Assembly: GCA_037176885.1 (NCBI GenBank)
Contig: JAWWNJ010000179.1
Location: 186,001 to 250,000 of the forward strand
Length of the DNA stretch: 64,000 nt
Direction: 5' to 3'
Origin: Favolaschia claudopus
Taxonomy: Eukaryota > Basidiomycota > Agaricomycetes > Agaricales > Mycenaceae
Made by a program: the position numbers and the translations under genes. Under the pieces are notes generated by a model that was given only the letters and a program-made list of their open reading frames with translations, did not search any database and was not told the origin of the DNA. This document shows, in pieces, positions 45,784-55,701 of the stretch (its first letter is position 1; every line of letters starts with the position of its first letter).

Positions 45784-46839
45784 ATGTTCTCATTACTGCG
45801 TCGACCCGCGCCGCTCCTTCGACTTGCGCCGCAGCGTTGCTCGCAGTTAAGACTCCGAATCCTGCGCTTCAATAGCTCCGACGCGGTCGACGTACAATCC
45901 CCGCCGCGAAAGATGGATTACACCAACTATGGTTCTCCTGGGTTTTGTCCCCATATTCACCTTAGGCTTGGGCACCTGGCAGCTTCAACGACTGCAGTGG
46001 AAGGTCAACTTAATCGATGAACTCGAGGAAAGCTCCAGCTCCAGCCGTTGTCCCTCCCCAACCGAATAAAGTGCGGTCCTCCCACTCAATACCCTTGCAT
46101 TGGATCTGAAGCCTGGCTCCCATCGCAAGTCTTTCAGTAGTCCCGAGTTTGTCTTCCGAAAAGTATTTCTCCGTGGAAAATGGGACCATTCTCACTCGAT
46201 GCTTGTGGGGCCGTCAACGCGCGAAGGTGTTCACGGCGTTCATGTTCTCACTCCGCTCATCCGTGAAGATGGCACCACTGTAATTGTCGACCGCGGATTC
46301 CTTGCCAAGGAATTCGATCTTCAGTCTATTCCTCAAGACACCAATGAAGTAGAAGTTCTAGGCATGCTGCGTACCGCTCAAGAACGAAATACATTCACCC
46401 CAGACAACCATCCAGAGCGCGGTGAATGGTACTGAAAGATTTAGATGCAATGGCGGAATATGCAGGTGGCGCCGATGCGAATGTCCAGCCCGTCTTGATT
46501 GAAGAAATATTCGGTATGTACATCGCACCTACGTTTTCTATATCTTATTCGACATCAAAGACGGCCATGAGGGGGGAAGCTTCGGCACGAGTTAACAAAG
46601 GAGTCCCTGTGGGAAGACCCGCAAGAGTTGACCTGCGCAATGCACATTTGTCGTATGTCATAACCTGGTCTGTTATCCTCGTATTATCGGGAACGATGCT
46701 CATACAATTCACAGGTTATACTCTGTCCGTATTCACAGCCGTGATGTTCATTCGGGTGCTGTTCAATCGAAAAAGAGGTAAGAGGACGCGCGATGCCTCG
46801 ATAATAACCTGTTTCTCTATCTCCGTAAATTCAAAATAA
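45784..46839 (+). CDS. SURF1: SURF1/Shy1 cytochrome c oxidase assembly factor, frame-broken
   Basis: Inner-mitochondrial-membrane protein for complex IV assembly. The start MFSLLRRPAPLLRLAPQRCS with repeated Arg/Leu/Ser is a presequence. Then come the first membrane helix and family signature GFVPIFTLGLGTWQLQRLQW, an RKVFLRGKWDHSHSMLVGPS block, VIVDRGFLAKEFDLQSIPQD, NHPERGEWY before KDLDAMAEYA, and the second helix YTLSVFTAVMFIRVLF near the end. Continuous reading requires small shifts at about 45924 (one extra), 46030 (one base short in an A run), 46433 (one base short after GAATGGTAC) and near 46715 at an intron acceptor. Since SURF1 is widely conserved, error in the sequence is as plausible as loss. 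It diverges from SLA2, and its 3' end meets the Rho-like gene. Confidence 0.87.
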
Positions 46840-47713
46840 TTCCGCTCTCCAAACGGCTATCTGAATGGGACCAACACACATTGCCAACGGGCGATTCTCT
46901 TGCATGAGTGGGATAGTAACCCATGCAGCGAACCCACTGCTGTAATCAGACCACAATACACTTGGTTCGCCGGCCAGACAAGCGATTGGTGGCTCCAAAG
47001 CAGCAACAAGAGCCTTTCGAATGATCCTTAATTCAGTAGACAACTGATAGCAGGGTCCTACTCGCTGAAAACATCATTTAGTCCAACCTGTGTCAGTGCG
47101 GAGCATTCAGCGTATTTAAACGCCCCCCAATTCCCTAGCCAGCCTCTCGCCGTCGACATGGGTTACTATCTGCTTTTCCAGGTCTTGCCCAATGTCCGCT
47201 ACCGCAGAATTGGTTCGTAGATCGACCTGCGTCCCCACGATGAGGATAGGGACGCCAGGAGAATAGTGATGCAGTTCCGGAAACCACCTGTCCTTGATCC
47301 TCTGAAAGGACTTCGGGGATACCACACTAAAACACAAAACAAACACATCGCTGCCAGAGTACGGAGTAATCCCCGTTATAGTTACCTAGTCATAGGTACA
47401 ACGTTCAAAGGCGCGAAACGTGCCGTAGAGGGGACAGACCAGGCGTGTCGAAGAGGCTCAGAAAATAGGTATCTCCGTTGAAATTGACGGACTTGACGAA
47501 GTGGTCGCCTTGACTGTCTGAACAAATCGGGCCAGTATCAATACAAAAAAACACGCCACCGGAAAATCAGGAAACGCGTTGGTCCTGTATGCAGTGAGTA
47601 GGCTGCTCTGATGAACAGTCAGCACTAGGTATGTTACGAAGGTGGATCTTGTGGTTCAAACTCGCCTTTCCTGACCCCTCATCTCCCACGACAAAACATT
47701 TGACGGTTTGCAT
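46831..47713 (-). CDS. Degenerate Rho-family small GTPase
   Basis: The start MQTVKCFVVGDEGSGKASLN aligns with Cdc42/Rac N-termini (MQxVKCVVVGDGAVGKT) but has Ala where the P-loop Ser/Thr that binds Mg2+ should be. Later blocks: DHFVKSVNFNGDTYFLSLFD with DTPGL (usually DTAGQ), VDVFVLCFSVVSPKSFQRIK, RWFPELHHYSPGVPILIVGT, then QVDLR in place of TKLDLR, and ALTQVGLNDVFSE with KALVAALEPP. A CAAX box is not seen; the frame instead runs on to AVWRAELF. The frame also breaks at a CCCCCC run (47122-47127). Some introns have weak junctions. Altered P-loop, G3 and G4 and the missing prenylation site suggest a non-functional or highly divergent copy, not the main Cdc42/Rac gene. Confidence 0.7.
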
Positions 47714-47929
47714 GGAGTTGGGAAGTTAGTTCAAGGTTCAGAGTCACGGTCCCTGTTCCACTTGATCACAACTACCATGTACAACCTCTACTCGTCCGAT
47801 TCGACGTTGGCACATCGTCGAACGGACTTCCAAGCTCGGCGGATTTACTGCCGATGCTCGACAGCGACGGATTGCTGGATAAAAAAAAACCGCTCGACGC
47901 CACTGTGCGCTGTAATGATGCATAGTGGC

Positions 47930-48650
47930 GTTTCTCAATGGCCTGGTCTCGGGTCGCCAACTGGACATCGCCTTTGGCTTATACCTCATCCACGGCTTCT
48001 CTCAGTGTATTCGCTAGCTATGAAAGTCATCTCCGGTGGAATGTCTGTTGCTGTAGGACGATTGCGGAGTTGCTCGGGATGTTTCGGAAAGTGAGACATG
48101 CATTCTTTTGTCTCGGCCCGATCGGACTCGCTTATTGAGCCGAGGGGTGTGCGCAACCGTCACCGTGTGCGCTCAAGACACAGTGGTCCTGGGCTCTGCT
48201 CTGTGGACCCCTTCCCCGCCTTGTCCCTACTCTCTACGTCGGATCGCGCCCATTGAGCGTGTCTCCGAATACAAATATGCTGGAATCTGGTTCACCTCCG
48301 TAACCCAAAATATCTTTCTAAACACTATATACTATCAAGGCGCACAAAGCACGCAGTGTCTCCATGTCAGCTTCTCCGCCGAGTCTTCGAGTCGTTCATT
48401 GGAGTCCTACCACCACGGGAAGGGCTACAACTATACAAGGCTCGAGTAGACCCACACCTTACCTCGGGCTGTGAGATTGTGCTGCATACGGATCTTTCCT
48501 TGGTCGGCGAGCTTGAGACCCCGCAAAAGCCTTTTCTGCGGCGTCTTCTTGATCTCAGCCCCCGCTGCATGCTTTCAGTATTCATGGAGACTGGTATTCT
48601 CCCGTTCAGTATCGGCGTGCTTTTCTTGCTCTAGGCTACGCGATCTACCT
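47930..48650 (+). mobile_element. Remnant of a non-LTR (LINE-type) reverse transcriptase
   Basis: The longest frame (48356-48634) contains YKARVDPHLTSGCEIVLHTD and LETPQKPFLRRLLDLSPRCM. This is the stretch following the polymerase domain of many basidiomycete LINE-like reverse transcriptases (consensus LYKARVDPxLxxGCEI...FLRRLLGLxxRSM). Upstream, in other frames, are ERVSEYKYAGIWFTSVTQNI and a LWTPSPPCPYSLRRI-like piece, as expected just before it. Stops and frame switches show decay, and no catalytic YxDD block, 5' end or target-site duplication was found. An A9 run lies at about 47881, just left of the fragment. Confidence 0.7.
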
Positions 48651-48700
48651 CGAAGGAATTGATCAACAAGACGACTTGACTCGTGCAGCATCCGAATGAT

Positions 48701-48916
48701 TCAGAGAATCCTCTCGACGGCTGCAGCGAATTTTCCGTCCTGGTCCTCCGACACCGTTTGGATTGCGCCATTATCTTCGTTGGTGAACCCGTCCCATAGA
48801 GTTGCATACACGCGCTTTTGGTTTCGGATCACAAACTTGCAATAGAAGAGCTCCGACACGCGAACCGATCGTGGTGGTATGTTGAAAGGGAATTGTGGTT
48901 GTGTCGGTTCTGCCAT
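48701..48916 (-). CDS. Small uncharacterised ORF (71 aa)
   Basis: A single frame MAEPTQPQFPFNIPPRSVRV followed by SELFYCKFVIRNQKRVYATL and WDGFTNEDNG, ending AAVERIL with TGA at 48701. The composition is protein-like (balanced hydrophobic and charged residues, few rare patterns). It may be a small gene or one exon of a larger broken gene. No family recognised; it sits beside a LINE remnant, so decay is possible. Confidence 0.35.
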   Translation of the reverse strand: MAEPTQPQFPFNIPPRSVRVSELFYCKFVIRNQKRVYATLWDGFTNEDNGAIQTVSEDQDGKFAAAVERIL

Positions 48917-49617
48917 GCTGGGGCTAAAGCCGACGTAATGCTCTGCTGATTTGCCCTGGCCATCCCTCCCTCTCCCGACTTCGCGCCGATTTCTTATGTG
49001 ATGTATTCATGTCGCAGCCGGACCTGCGGCGTTTGACCAGTGTCCCAGCTTACGACTTCCTTCTGACTTTGGTAGCCAATCACAATCTCACAGCCCGCGT
49101 AGCAAAGCCTGTCACACTGTGTATGATGTCTTTGAGCTGTACAAACTTGAAGAGAAGGAGCTATGGGTACCGCCATCGCATTTCCTTCGAGCAGACAGTC
49201 ATTCAAACATACCGTTCATCAGTCCCCATTCATGTCCTTTAGCATCAATTGTCGCGCGACGGTAACACGTTTCCTTATTTTTCTTGCTTCTCTTTTTCTC
49301 GGGAACAGGAGAAAGTAGTGAACATAAGTGGGCTGTTCATAACGACGGCGATGAAGGACATCCGTAGCATACATTACACGCCGATGTATGTAGTACGGGC
49401 CCCTGCTGTTTCAAATGTGGGACCGCGCAGGCAACCTCCTCCTCCTCCTCCTCAATGATGTAGAAACTGAATTGGATCCACGAAGCACAGCTTCAAGTTG
49501 CCGTCGAGGGCTGCCGCGGCGGGTGCTGAGCATCAGGAAGACTGTTACCGTGAATTGCAGACGTTTACTATAGTACTGGACGGCGCTGACGCGTCAGATG
49601 TGACACTGCAAGAAGAT
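48917..49617. other. Intergenic, about 700 bp
   Basis: No gene supported. A CTCCTCCTCCTCCTC microsatellite lies at about 49437-49455. Short frames exist on both strands without motifs. Confidence 0.45.
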
Positions 49618-51160
49618 TCATTTACTGTTAGAAACACGAGGAGGACAGTCAATCCTGTGATACAAGGCGTCAAAAATCATCGGAAACGCTGGACTCCGGG
49701 GAAACACCAAATTCATCGAATTCATCAACTTCGTAGTCGCTCGCTTCCGTCTCGGGCTCCTTGCCAGCACGTCCGAACATCCACGGCGGCTTTCCGCTCG
49801 TGCTGCTGTACACCGCCGGTTGAACCTTTCGTCAAGCCACTCTATTTCGAGATAATCCCCAATATCTGCCCCGGTCTTGGCTAGGACGTTCCCGTAATTT
49901 GCGCTCCATCCCTTTACGCACACCACGTCTGAATGAATGGGCGAGCTGCGGAGAACGCAGAATTGAAAGCAGATGCGCCGAATAGCGGGAAACTTGAGTT
50001 TGACATCGTTCTTCATGGAGTCGCCCGAACCAGACCAGGGAAAAGTTTCTTCTAGGATTTCGCAGAATTCGTAGGTGTCGTCATATTCATCGAGGAGCAT
50101 AATGCGCAGATTCAAGATAGCGAGTTTGGGGGCCGCACTGATCGAGCCCAGTACTTGTTTACGCATTCATTGAGGCTGATTGACAATGTCTCGAGGGAGG
50201 GAAAGGCAGGCAAAAGTTTTAGTTTGTTCATGATCTCTACGACCTCTAGATTGGAGGGGAAGTTGAGCACCGACATACATCTGAACACATAGGAATTTTC
50301 TTACCTTCATCATCAAGTGTGTCAAGCATTAGACCCAAGTCAGTGAGGGAGGAGGCGGAAAGGCTCAGCATTTTTTTCCATGGCAACTGGGGAACATGGC
50401 ATAAAGAAGGCAAAATCTGGGTCATCCGCGTCGTATACAGTCAAGGACTTCAGCTTCGTCGGAGGGGACTCGTCGATCAACTGCGAGACAAAGTCCAACT
50501 GTCCCAACCCAGAGTCATCGAAAGGGTCGAAATCACCGCAGCTAGCGATCTGCAATGTTCGACGGAGCCGAGATCGAATGTCGGCGGTGCTTTCGCCTTT
50601 GCCTTGCTTGTAAGGTCATTATCGGACTCCGGCGCATACACGTGAATGCCGGAGAGCGCAAGGAGTCGAAGCGTGCCGCACACACTGAGAAGGGCTGCGA
50701 GTTTATCGAATCCGAAGAAAGATATGTTCATGAGACGAAGCTCTTTAACTGGGGAAACAAAGCCATGTACGGAATGACCACTGTTTGTTATTTCGAGTGG
50801 ATAAGCTTCCCTCTCCCATGTAACGGCGCGGACATTGGGCATGACGGATAACTTCGGGGGAGATGGGGCTCCACGTAGAGTTCGCCGTGCTCTGACTGCT
50901 TTACGATGGCGCTTGATCCAGTCTGGGTGGGGGTCCGAGAACTTGACCTCTCGCACGATGAGAGAGAGACGAGGGGTACGGCGAACCATATTCATCCACC
51001 AAGTAAGATCTTGCGTGCAGGCAAAATGAATCGCCGAAAAGAGATGCTCTATGGCAAAGGATCGCATTGTCTTGGACACGAGCGCCATGGCACGTAGGGA
51101 TTGCGTGTCATGCGCATTATGACGGGTGATTTCAGCAACGAGTTCGGGTGGAATACGCAT
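49618..51160 (-). CDS. F-box-type protein with leucine-rich region
   Basis: The start MRIPPELVAEITRHNAHDTQ continues SLRAMALVSKTMRSFAIEHL, matching the basidiomycete F-box-like pattern (xIPPEL...LxALxLVSKxxRxxxxxxLF) that binds SKP1 in SCF ubiquitin ligases. It is followed by weak leucine-rich repeats: VKELRLMNISFFGFDKLAAL, GTLRLLALSGIHVY, LPAFPSLETLSISLNE and APKLAILNLRIMLLDEYDDT, ending with AIRRICFQFCVLRSSPIHSD. Such proteins are numerous in mushrooms and usually of unknown target. Frames change near 50565 and near 50290 without clean introns, so the gene may be damaged or misread. An upstream ATG at 51238 adds residues unlikely to belong. Confidence 0.7.
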
Positions 51161-51660
51161 CCCAGGTGGCAAAAATGAATTTTTTTTTGTGTGGACCACG
51201 CAAAGTACAAACACGTCGACTGGGAGCGCATTTTGCAAAGGCGGTTGACTTCAGGTCGCGAAGACGCGACGCGGTTTTTGACTCAGAGTGGTGATCCTAT
51301 TGGTATCAGGTGGTTTGCTGAGAGAACAGGAGAGAACTTGTTCATCAAACAGGACCACACAATACTCGTCCATGCAACCGAATTAGGAAATTTTCACGTC
51401 TATTAACTCATTCTCAAGTATTGTGTACGTAAGACCGCGCGCTTCTAACACTGTTGAATGAAATTAATATTCAAGGGCGAGCAGCGCGTGAATTGGGACA
51501 CAAAGCAACCGTGATCGCATTGCGCTTTGACCTTTGGCCATCTGGCATCAAGCCACCATTGTTCGTCCGAATACGGAATTCGCGAATTAATGACGGACAA
51601 TAAAAGAAAGAGCCAGACCCTATTTTCCTCGCCTCTCATCCTTCGACCACATCTACTACC
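51161..51660. other. Divergent promoter region
   Basis: About 500 bp between the F-box gene and the gene starting at 51661. A T10 run lies at 51180-51189. No gene seen. Confidence 0.45.
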
Positions 51661-52569
51661 ATGCACTACGCCACTCTGCGTCAAAAATTGCCTTCTACTC
51701 TCCCGATTGAAAATGGGTACCAAGCACCTCGCGCAAGGAGAACCACACTAGATCACAGTGCCAGACCAAACCAGAATATGATACAGCTGGTCAAGGCCAC
51801 CCAGCAGCAACAGCAAGGTTATGCGTATATCGATGACCGCACAAGCTTCATTCGCGCCCAGCGCGCAGAAGGCAAGTATGCTGGTGGCAATGGCGATTCC
51901 AGCAGTTTGTTAATACCAGTTTTTAGAAGAAAGAATTCAGCAAGACATGGAGCGCGCAGTGCGCGCGCAACGGAGAAATAAAGCACGGAGGGTTCCACGC
52001 GCGTTGAAAGTCAAGGAGCCAAGGGTGCATTTCGCTCCAGTCGACAACCAACCATCATACGCCCGCCAACCCGCTGTTCCACATCCACAGGACTTTGGAG
52101 CTCCTGCCACAAAGCCTTCACTCGACATTGGACGACGGAATGGCAACATCCGTCCAGCCGTCGTCTACCCGCAACAACCATACATGCCGATGAGAGACAA
52201 TGTCGAAAAGAGTGAGTCTCTATTTCCAGTCGTGCTATGGGAAGCGTGAATGCTGATTTGGCGAAGGGCGGCTTGAGAGTTTCAGATTTCCGCAAACGGA
52301 GCAGACCAGTTCCTGCGAGGCTAATGCCTGACGCGGATTATACAGTAACTCGATCTCCACAGGCAGTTCCATCTCCAAAGCGACTAGCACCTATTCCGCG
52401 CTTCAATCCGTTCGTGCGAGCACGTTCCGAGTCGCTTTCTTCAGTACTGGACGATGAAAAATCTGAGAACCAACCACCGACGCGGAAACGAAATGCATCT
52501 GTGTCTGCGCTGTTTTCCCGGATCCATCAGGAGGCAGAGAACATGCGAATGAGGCAGGGCCGTTACTAG
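51661..52569 (+). CDS. Basic disordered protein, uncharacterised
   Basis: The start MHYATLRQKLPSTLPIENGY is followed by a Gln run (ATQQQQQGYAYIDDRTSFIR). A GC-AG intron (GCAAGT...TTTTTAG, about 51871-51926) joins it to EERIQQDMERAVRAQRRNKA, VKEPRVHFAPVDNQPSYARQ and IRPAVVYPQQPYMPMRDNVE. A second intron leads to LRVSDFRKRSRPVPARLMPD, RFNPFVRARSESLSSVLDDE and NASVSALFSRIHQEAENMRM, ending QGRY with TAG at 52569. The phase at the second intron does not match perfectly, so the junction is uncertain. The protein is rich in Arg, Pro, Gln and Ser; no known domain. A short helical region (EERIQQDMERAVRAQRR) may be a coiled coil. Confidence 0.6.
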
Positions 52570-52702
52570 CATAGATTTTAGAGGTGGTCGTCGAGTTTAA
52601 GCAGTATGTAACGCATTACGGAATATCATCAATCGCGCTTCTCCTTGTAACTCTATACGACAACACCTGTTGCGGCAGGGTCTGCTGCAGGGCTCTGCAT
52701 GG

Positions 52703-55631
52703 ATGCAGACCAGCATGCCCCCGTCCGCTTCCCAGACGACGACTTACCCCCGCCGAAATCCTTCCACGCTTATCCCGTCCGCCGGTAGTTCACCTCTCGC
52801 CTCAAATCACAATCCTTCCGCTGGCACCATCTAATGGTCGTCGCCGCGTACACTCAGTCAACCCGGGACCTTCGCTGCCCAGCACTTCTCGGACTAGGAG
52901 ACACATAAGCTTGAATGCTACCTCTTCGCACCGAGAAGTAATTAATTCCGTGATGGAAGACTCCGGTATTGGCCTTTTCTCTGACGAGTACGACTTATGT
53001 GAGGGTCATTTACATTTCTCGCTGTCCTGGCTCACATCACAACCGCTCAGCTCACCAGGGTACGCCGCAATGGAAATTATTGTTTGCATAATTAACGGCA
53101 AGTTGTAGATCCCAAACTACTTCAGGAAGTGCAACGTGCTGTAAAGTTAAAAGCTAGGCGCGAGGCACGACTAAAGTCACTGAACTCAAGTCCTTCCTCC
53201 ACCAAGTCCGATCCTATTGCCCCGGGCGCCTCTTCACCTCAGACTTCTCCCTTACGTCCTGCCTTTCCGTCCATCCCTCCACTTCCGCCACCGGTTCCGA
53301 ACGTACGCGAAAGCCGTGAAGGCGAGCCCGGTGCCTCGGTAACCTCTATACCTAGAGCTGGAACCCATCCTGTGCCCTCTTCTTCTGATGAAGGCACCAC
53401 TTTGGATTGGTCGGGTCTGGGGACAGAAGATGACAGGACAGAGAGACGATGGACTATGTCTATAACCAAGCGGAAAGACAAAGAACTCAAAGACAAGCAT
53501 CCCTCGGATAGGGCGGTTGAGACCGGGAAACCATGTACGCAGGTACGCGAGTTGTTCTATTTTCTGGCCCATATTTTAATTCGCGTATAAAAGCCAAAAT
53601 TGCCCAGTTGAGAACAAAAAGTATCTTCCGCTGCTTTGGAAAAGGCTGCAGTAGCTTGCGATCAACTGGGAAGGCGGTATAAGCTGATATATGATTCCTT
53701 GCCATGGGACGAGTTCAACGTCTTGAAAGTTGCTCGTTGGTTCGCGGGCCAGGAGGATGTTGTGAAATCCTCTCTCGAACAAGCGGAACCTTTCGTCTGG
53801 CTCAAGGATTATGAAACCGTGCCGCAAGCTTCCCGAACCCTTTCCGCGTTGATCATGGAAGAATATCTCGTGCACTTGCGCGGGCATTCAAAGCTTCAGA
53901 ATCATCAGCGCATTGCCTCATTGAATTCTTCCCCCAGTCTATCGATGTCCTCTCCCCAGTTGTTCCCTTCCCCACAAGGCTCCTCATATTTCAATATCGG
54001 TCCTTCTCTCACACGCAAGCTATCCAGCGACGGTCGTCTCTCTTATGAACCTCTCGGCGAACGCAGGAGATCCATAGAATCACGAAAGAGTGGGGAATCG
54101 GCTTTTAGCAGTATCCTCTCACTTCCCGTTGTTGTTGCACCCTCCGCAGTCAACACTACTCATCGTCGCGCACCTAGTGAAAACGGCTCATCCCGCAATT
54201 CACTATCAGATCATTCTGATGACGGAGGACGAAAGCTGCGAAGCTCCTCTCTCGGTCTGTCAAACCGCGACTTTTTGTCCAGTTCTGGGACGAAAGCAAA
54301 TGGCCGAAGTGTTCTGCCCGACAAACTATCGCCTATTCCTGACGACCGAGCCGATCCCTTATCTTCAACGGAGAAACTGTCCGCTCGTCTTCCACCCACT
54401 GCCACCGTTCGCAGTTTCGGTGAATCTCGAGTGCGCGTTTCGTTGCCGTCAGTGGAAGATTTGCAGCAACAGCTCCAACAACGGCGCCAACGGGATGCCG
54501 AAGAAGAGCAAGAAAGGAGGGAGTATGAGCACAAGCAACAGTTCGTTCAAATTCCTGTCACTGCGCTTCACCTTCTTAAGCCGATTTCTCAGGTTGTTGG
54601 ACGCTAGCATTGTTCAGAATAACCGCATCCGGCAATTATTGAACCATATTGCTGGCTGTGTCAGGGACTACGACCAAGCGCACTCCTCGTTGTCGACTTC
54701 TCTGAATCTTCCGTACAGTGGACTTCCCAGAGAGCTAGTGGAGGCCTTTAGTCACGACCCCGCTGCTGTAACAGGTGCCACCAGGTCGTACGACGGTTGG
54801 AGGGCTGTCGACGACATTCACAACCGCGTGGCGCGTCAGCGAGACACATTCATGGAATTCTTCTCCTCTGCACGCGACGTCGATCGCTCAAGTGTACCGG
54901 CGAGTGCGTTGTCGGATCCGATCGCAGCGTTGGCGGATGCTCTGAAAGCGTTGGACTACGAGCGGCAAGAAATTGCATGGCGTGCCATAGAAGTGTCCGA
55001 CGTGTTGAAGTCTGTGCAGGCAGTCCACGCGGAAGTCAAGACTGCCTATAACAGCACGTATTCGCATACCTCCGTTATTTATCCCGAAGTATGTTGCTTC
55101 TGTATCGATCGAGAGCGAAGCTCACCCTCTGCACAGATTTCTACAATTGTGGACTTGGAAGAAAGCTACAAAGACAACTACCAATATTTCTGGGAGTTCG
55201 CTATGGACGTTCTGACATTCGCTTTGGATACTGTGGCACCCTTCTGGAGGACATACGGCAAACGCGTTGGAACGGATGTCCAGGATTTTTTGATTATCCC
55301 TCTTTATCGGAACGAATTTACAGGCGAATCTAAACGGTATTTAATCAAGACATTACCTCAGCGCTCGCTTCGACATTGGGTTGGATTGGGCGGTTTTTTT
55401 CTGGGCACAGTCGCCCTCGCGGTCTTCCAAACACGAGCTGCGGTGTCCTCTCTGGTCAACTTTTGGCTCCCGGGCATCCCGTATCCTTATTTGAGGCGGC
55501 TACTCCTCACTCCTTTTTGGCTAAGTATAATGCTTCAGTGGTGGGCGGTTGCGGTGGAGCTATCTATTGTGGTGACCCAGCTGGCGGTCGTGGTGTGGTG
55601 GGCAGGATGGTATGTTAATATATTCACTTAG
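52703..55631 (+). CDS. Large protein: disordered N-terminus, helical middle, C-terminal membrane helices; uncharacterised
   Basis: A likely start MQTSMPPSASQTTTYPRRNP is followed by RRRVHSVNPGPSLPSTSRTR and VINSVMEDSGIGLFSDEYDL. An intron (about 53000-53109) joins YPKLLQEVQRAVKLKARREA, then come Pro/Ser-rich stretches, LGRRYKLIYDSLPWDEFNVL, VARWFAGQEDVVKSSLEQAE and SALIMEEYLVHLRGHSKLQN. A coiled-coil VEDLQQQLQQRRQRDAEEEQ ends the first half. The second half, in another frame, has NNRIRQLLNHIAGCVRDYDQ, ALDYERQEIAWRAIEVSDVL and DNYQYFWEFAMDVLTFALDT. Two or three hydrophobic C-terminal helices follow: LGGFFLGTVALAVFQTRAAV and WWAVAVELSIVVTQLAVVVW. Suggested topology: a tail-anchored membrane protein with a cytosolic helical region. 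Family not recognised. Frame switches near 52830 and 54545 were not explained by clear introns. Confidence 0.65.
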
Positions 55632-55701
55632 AGCATTCCGCATACAATGCTGTTGATATTCGCATCCATAATTGTATAGTATGTACAATAGATAGTCAAT
55701 G

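Noticed and set aside
49437..49455. CTCCTCCTCCTC run as a regulatory element
   Set aside because: A simple microsatellite with no gene close enough to argue function.
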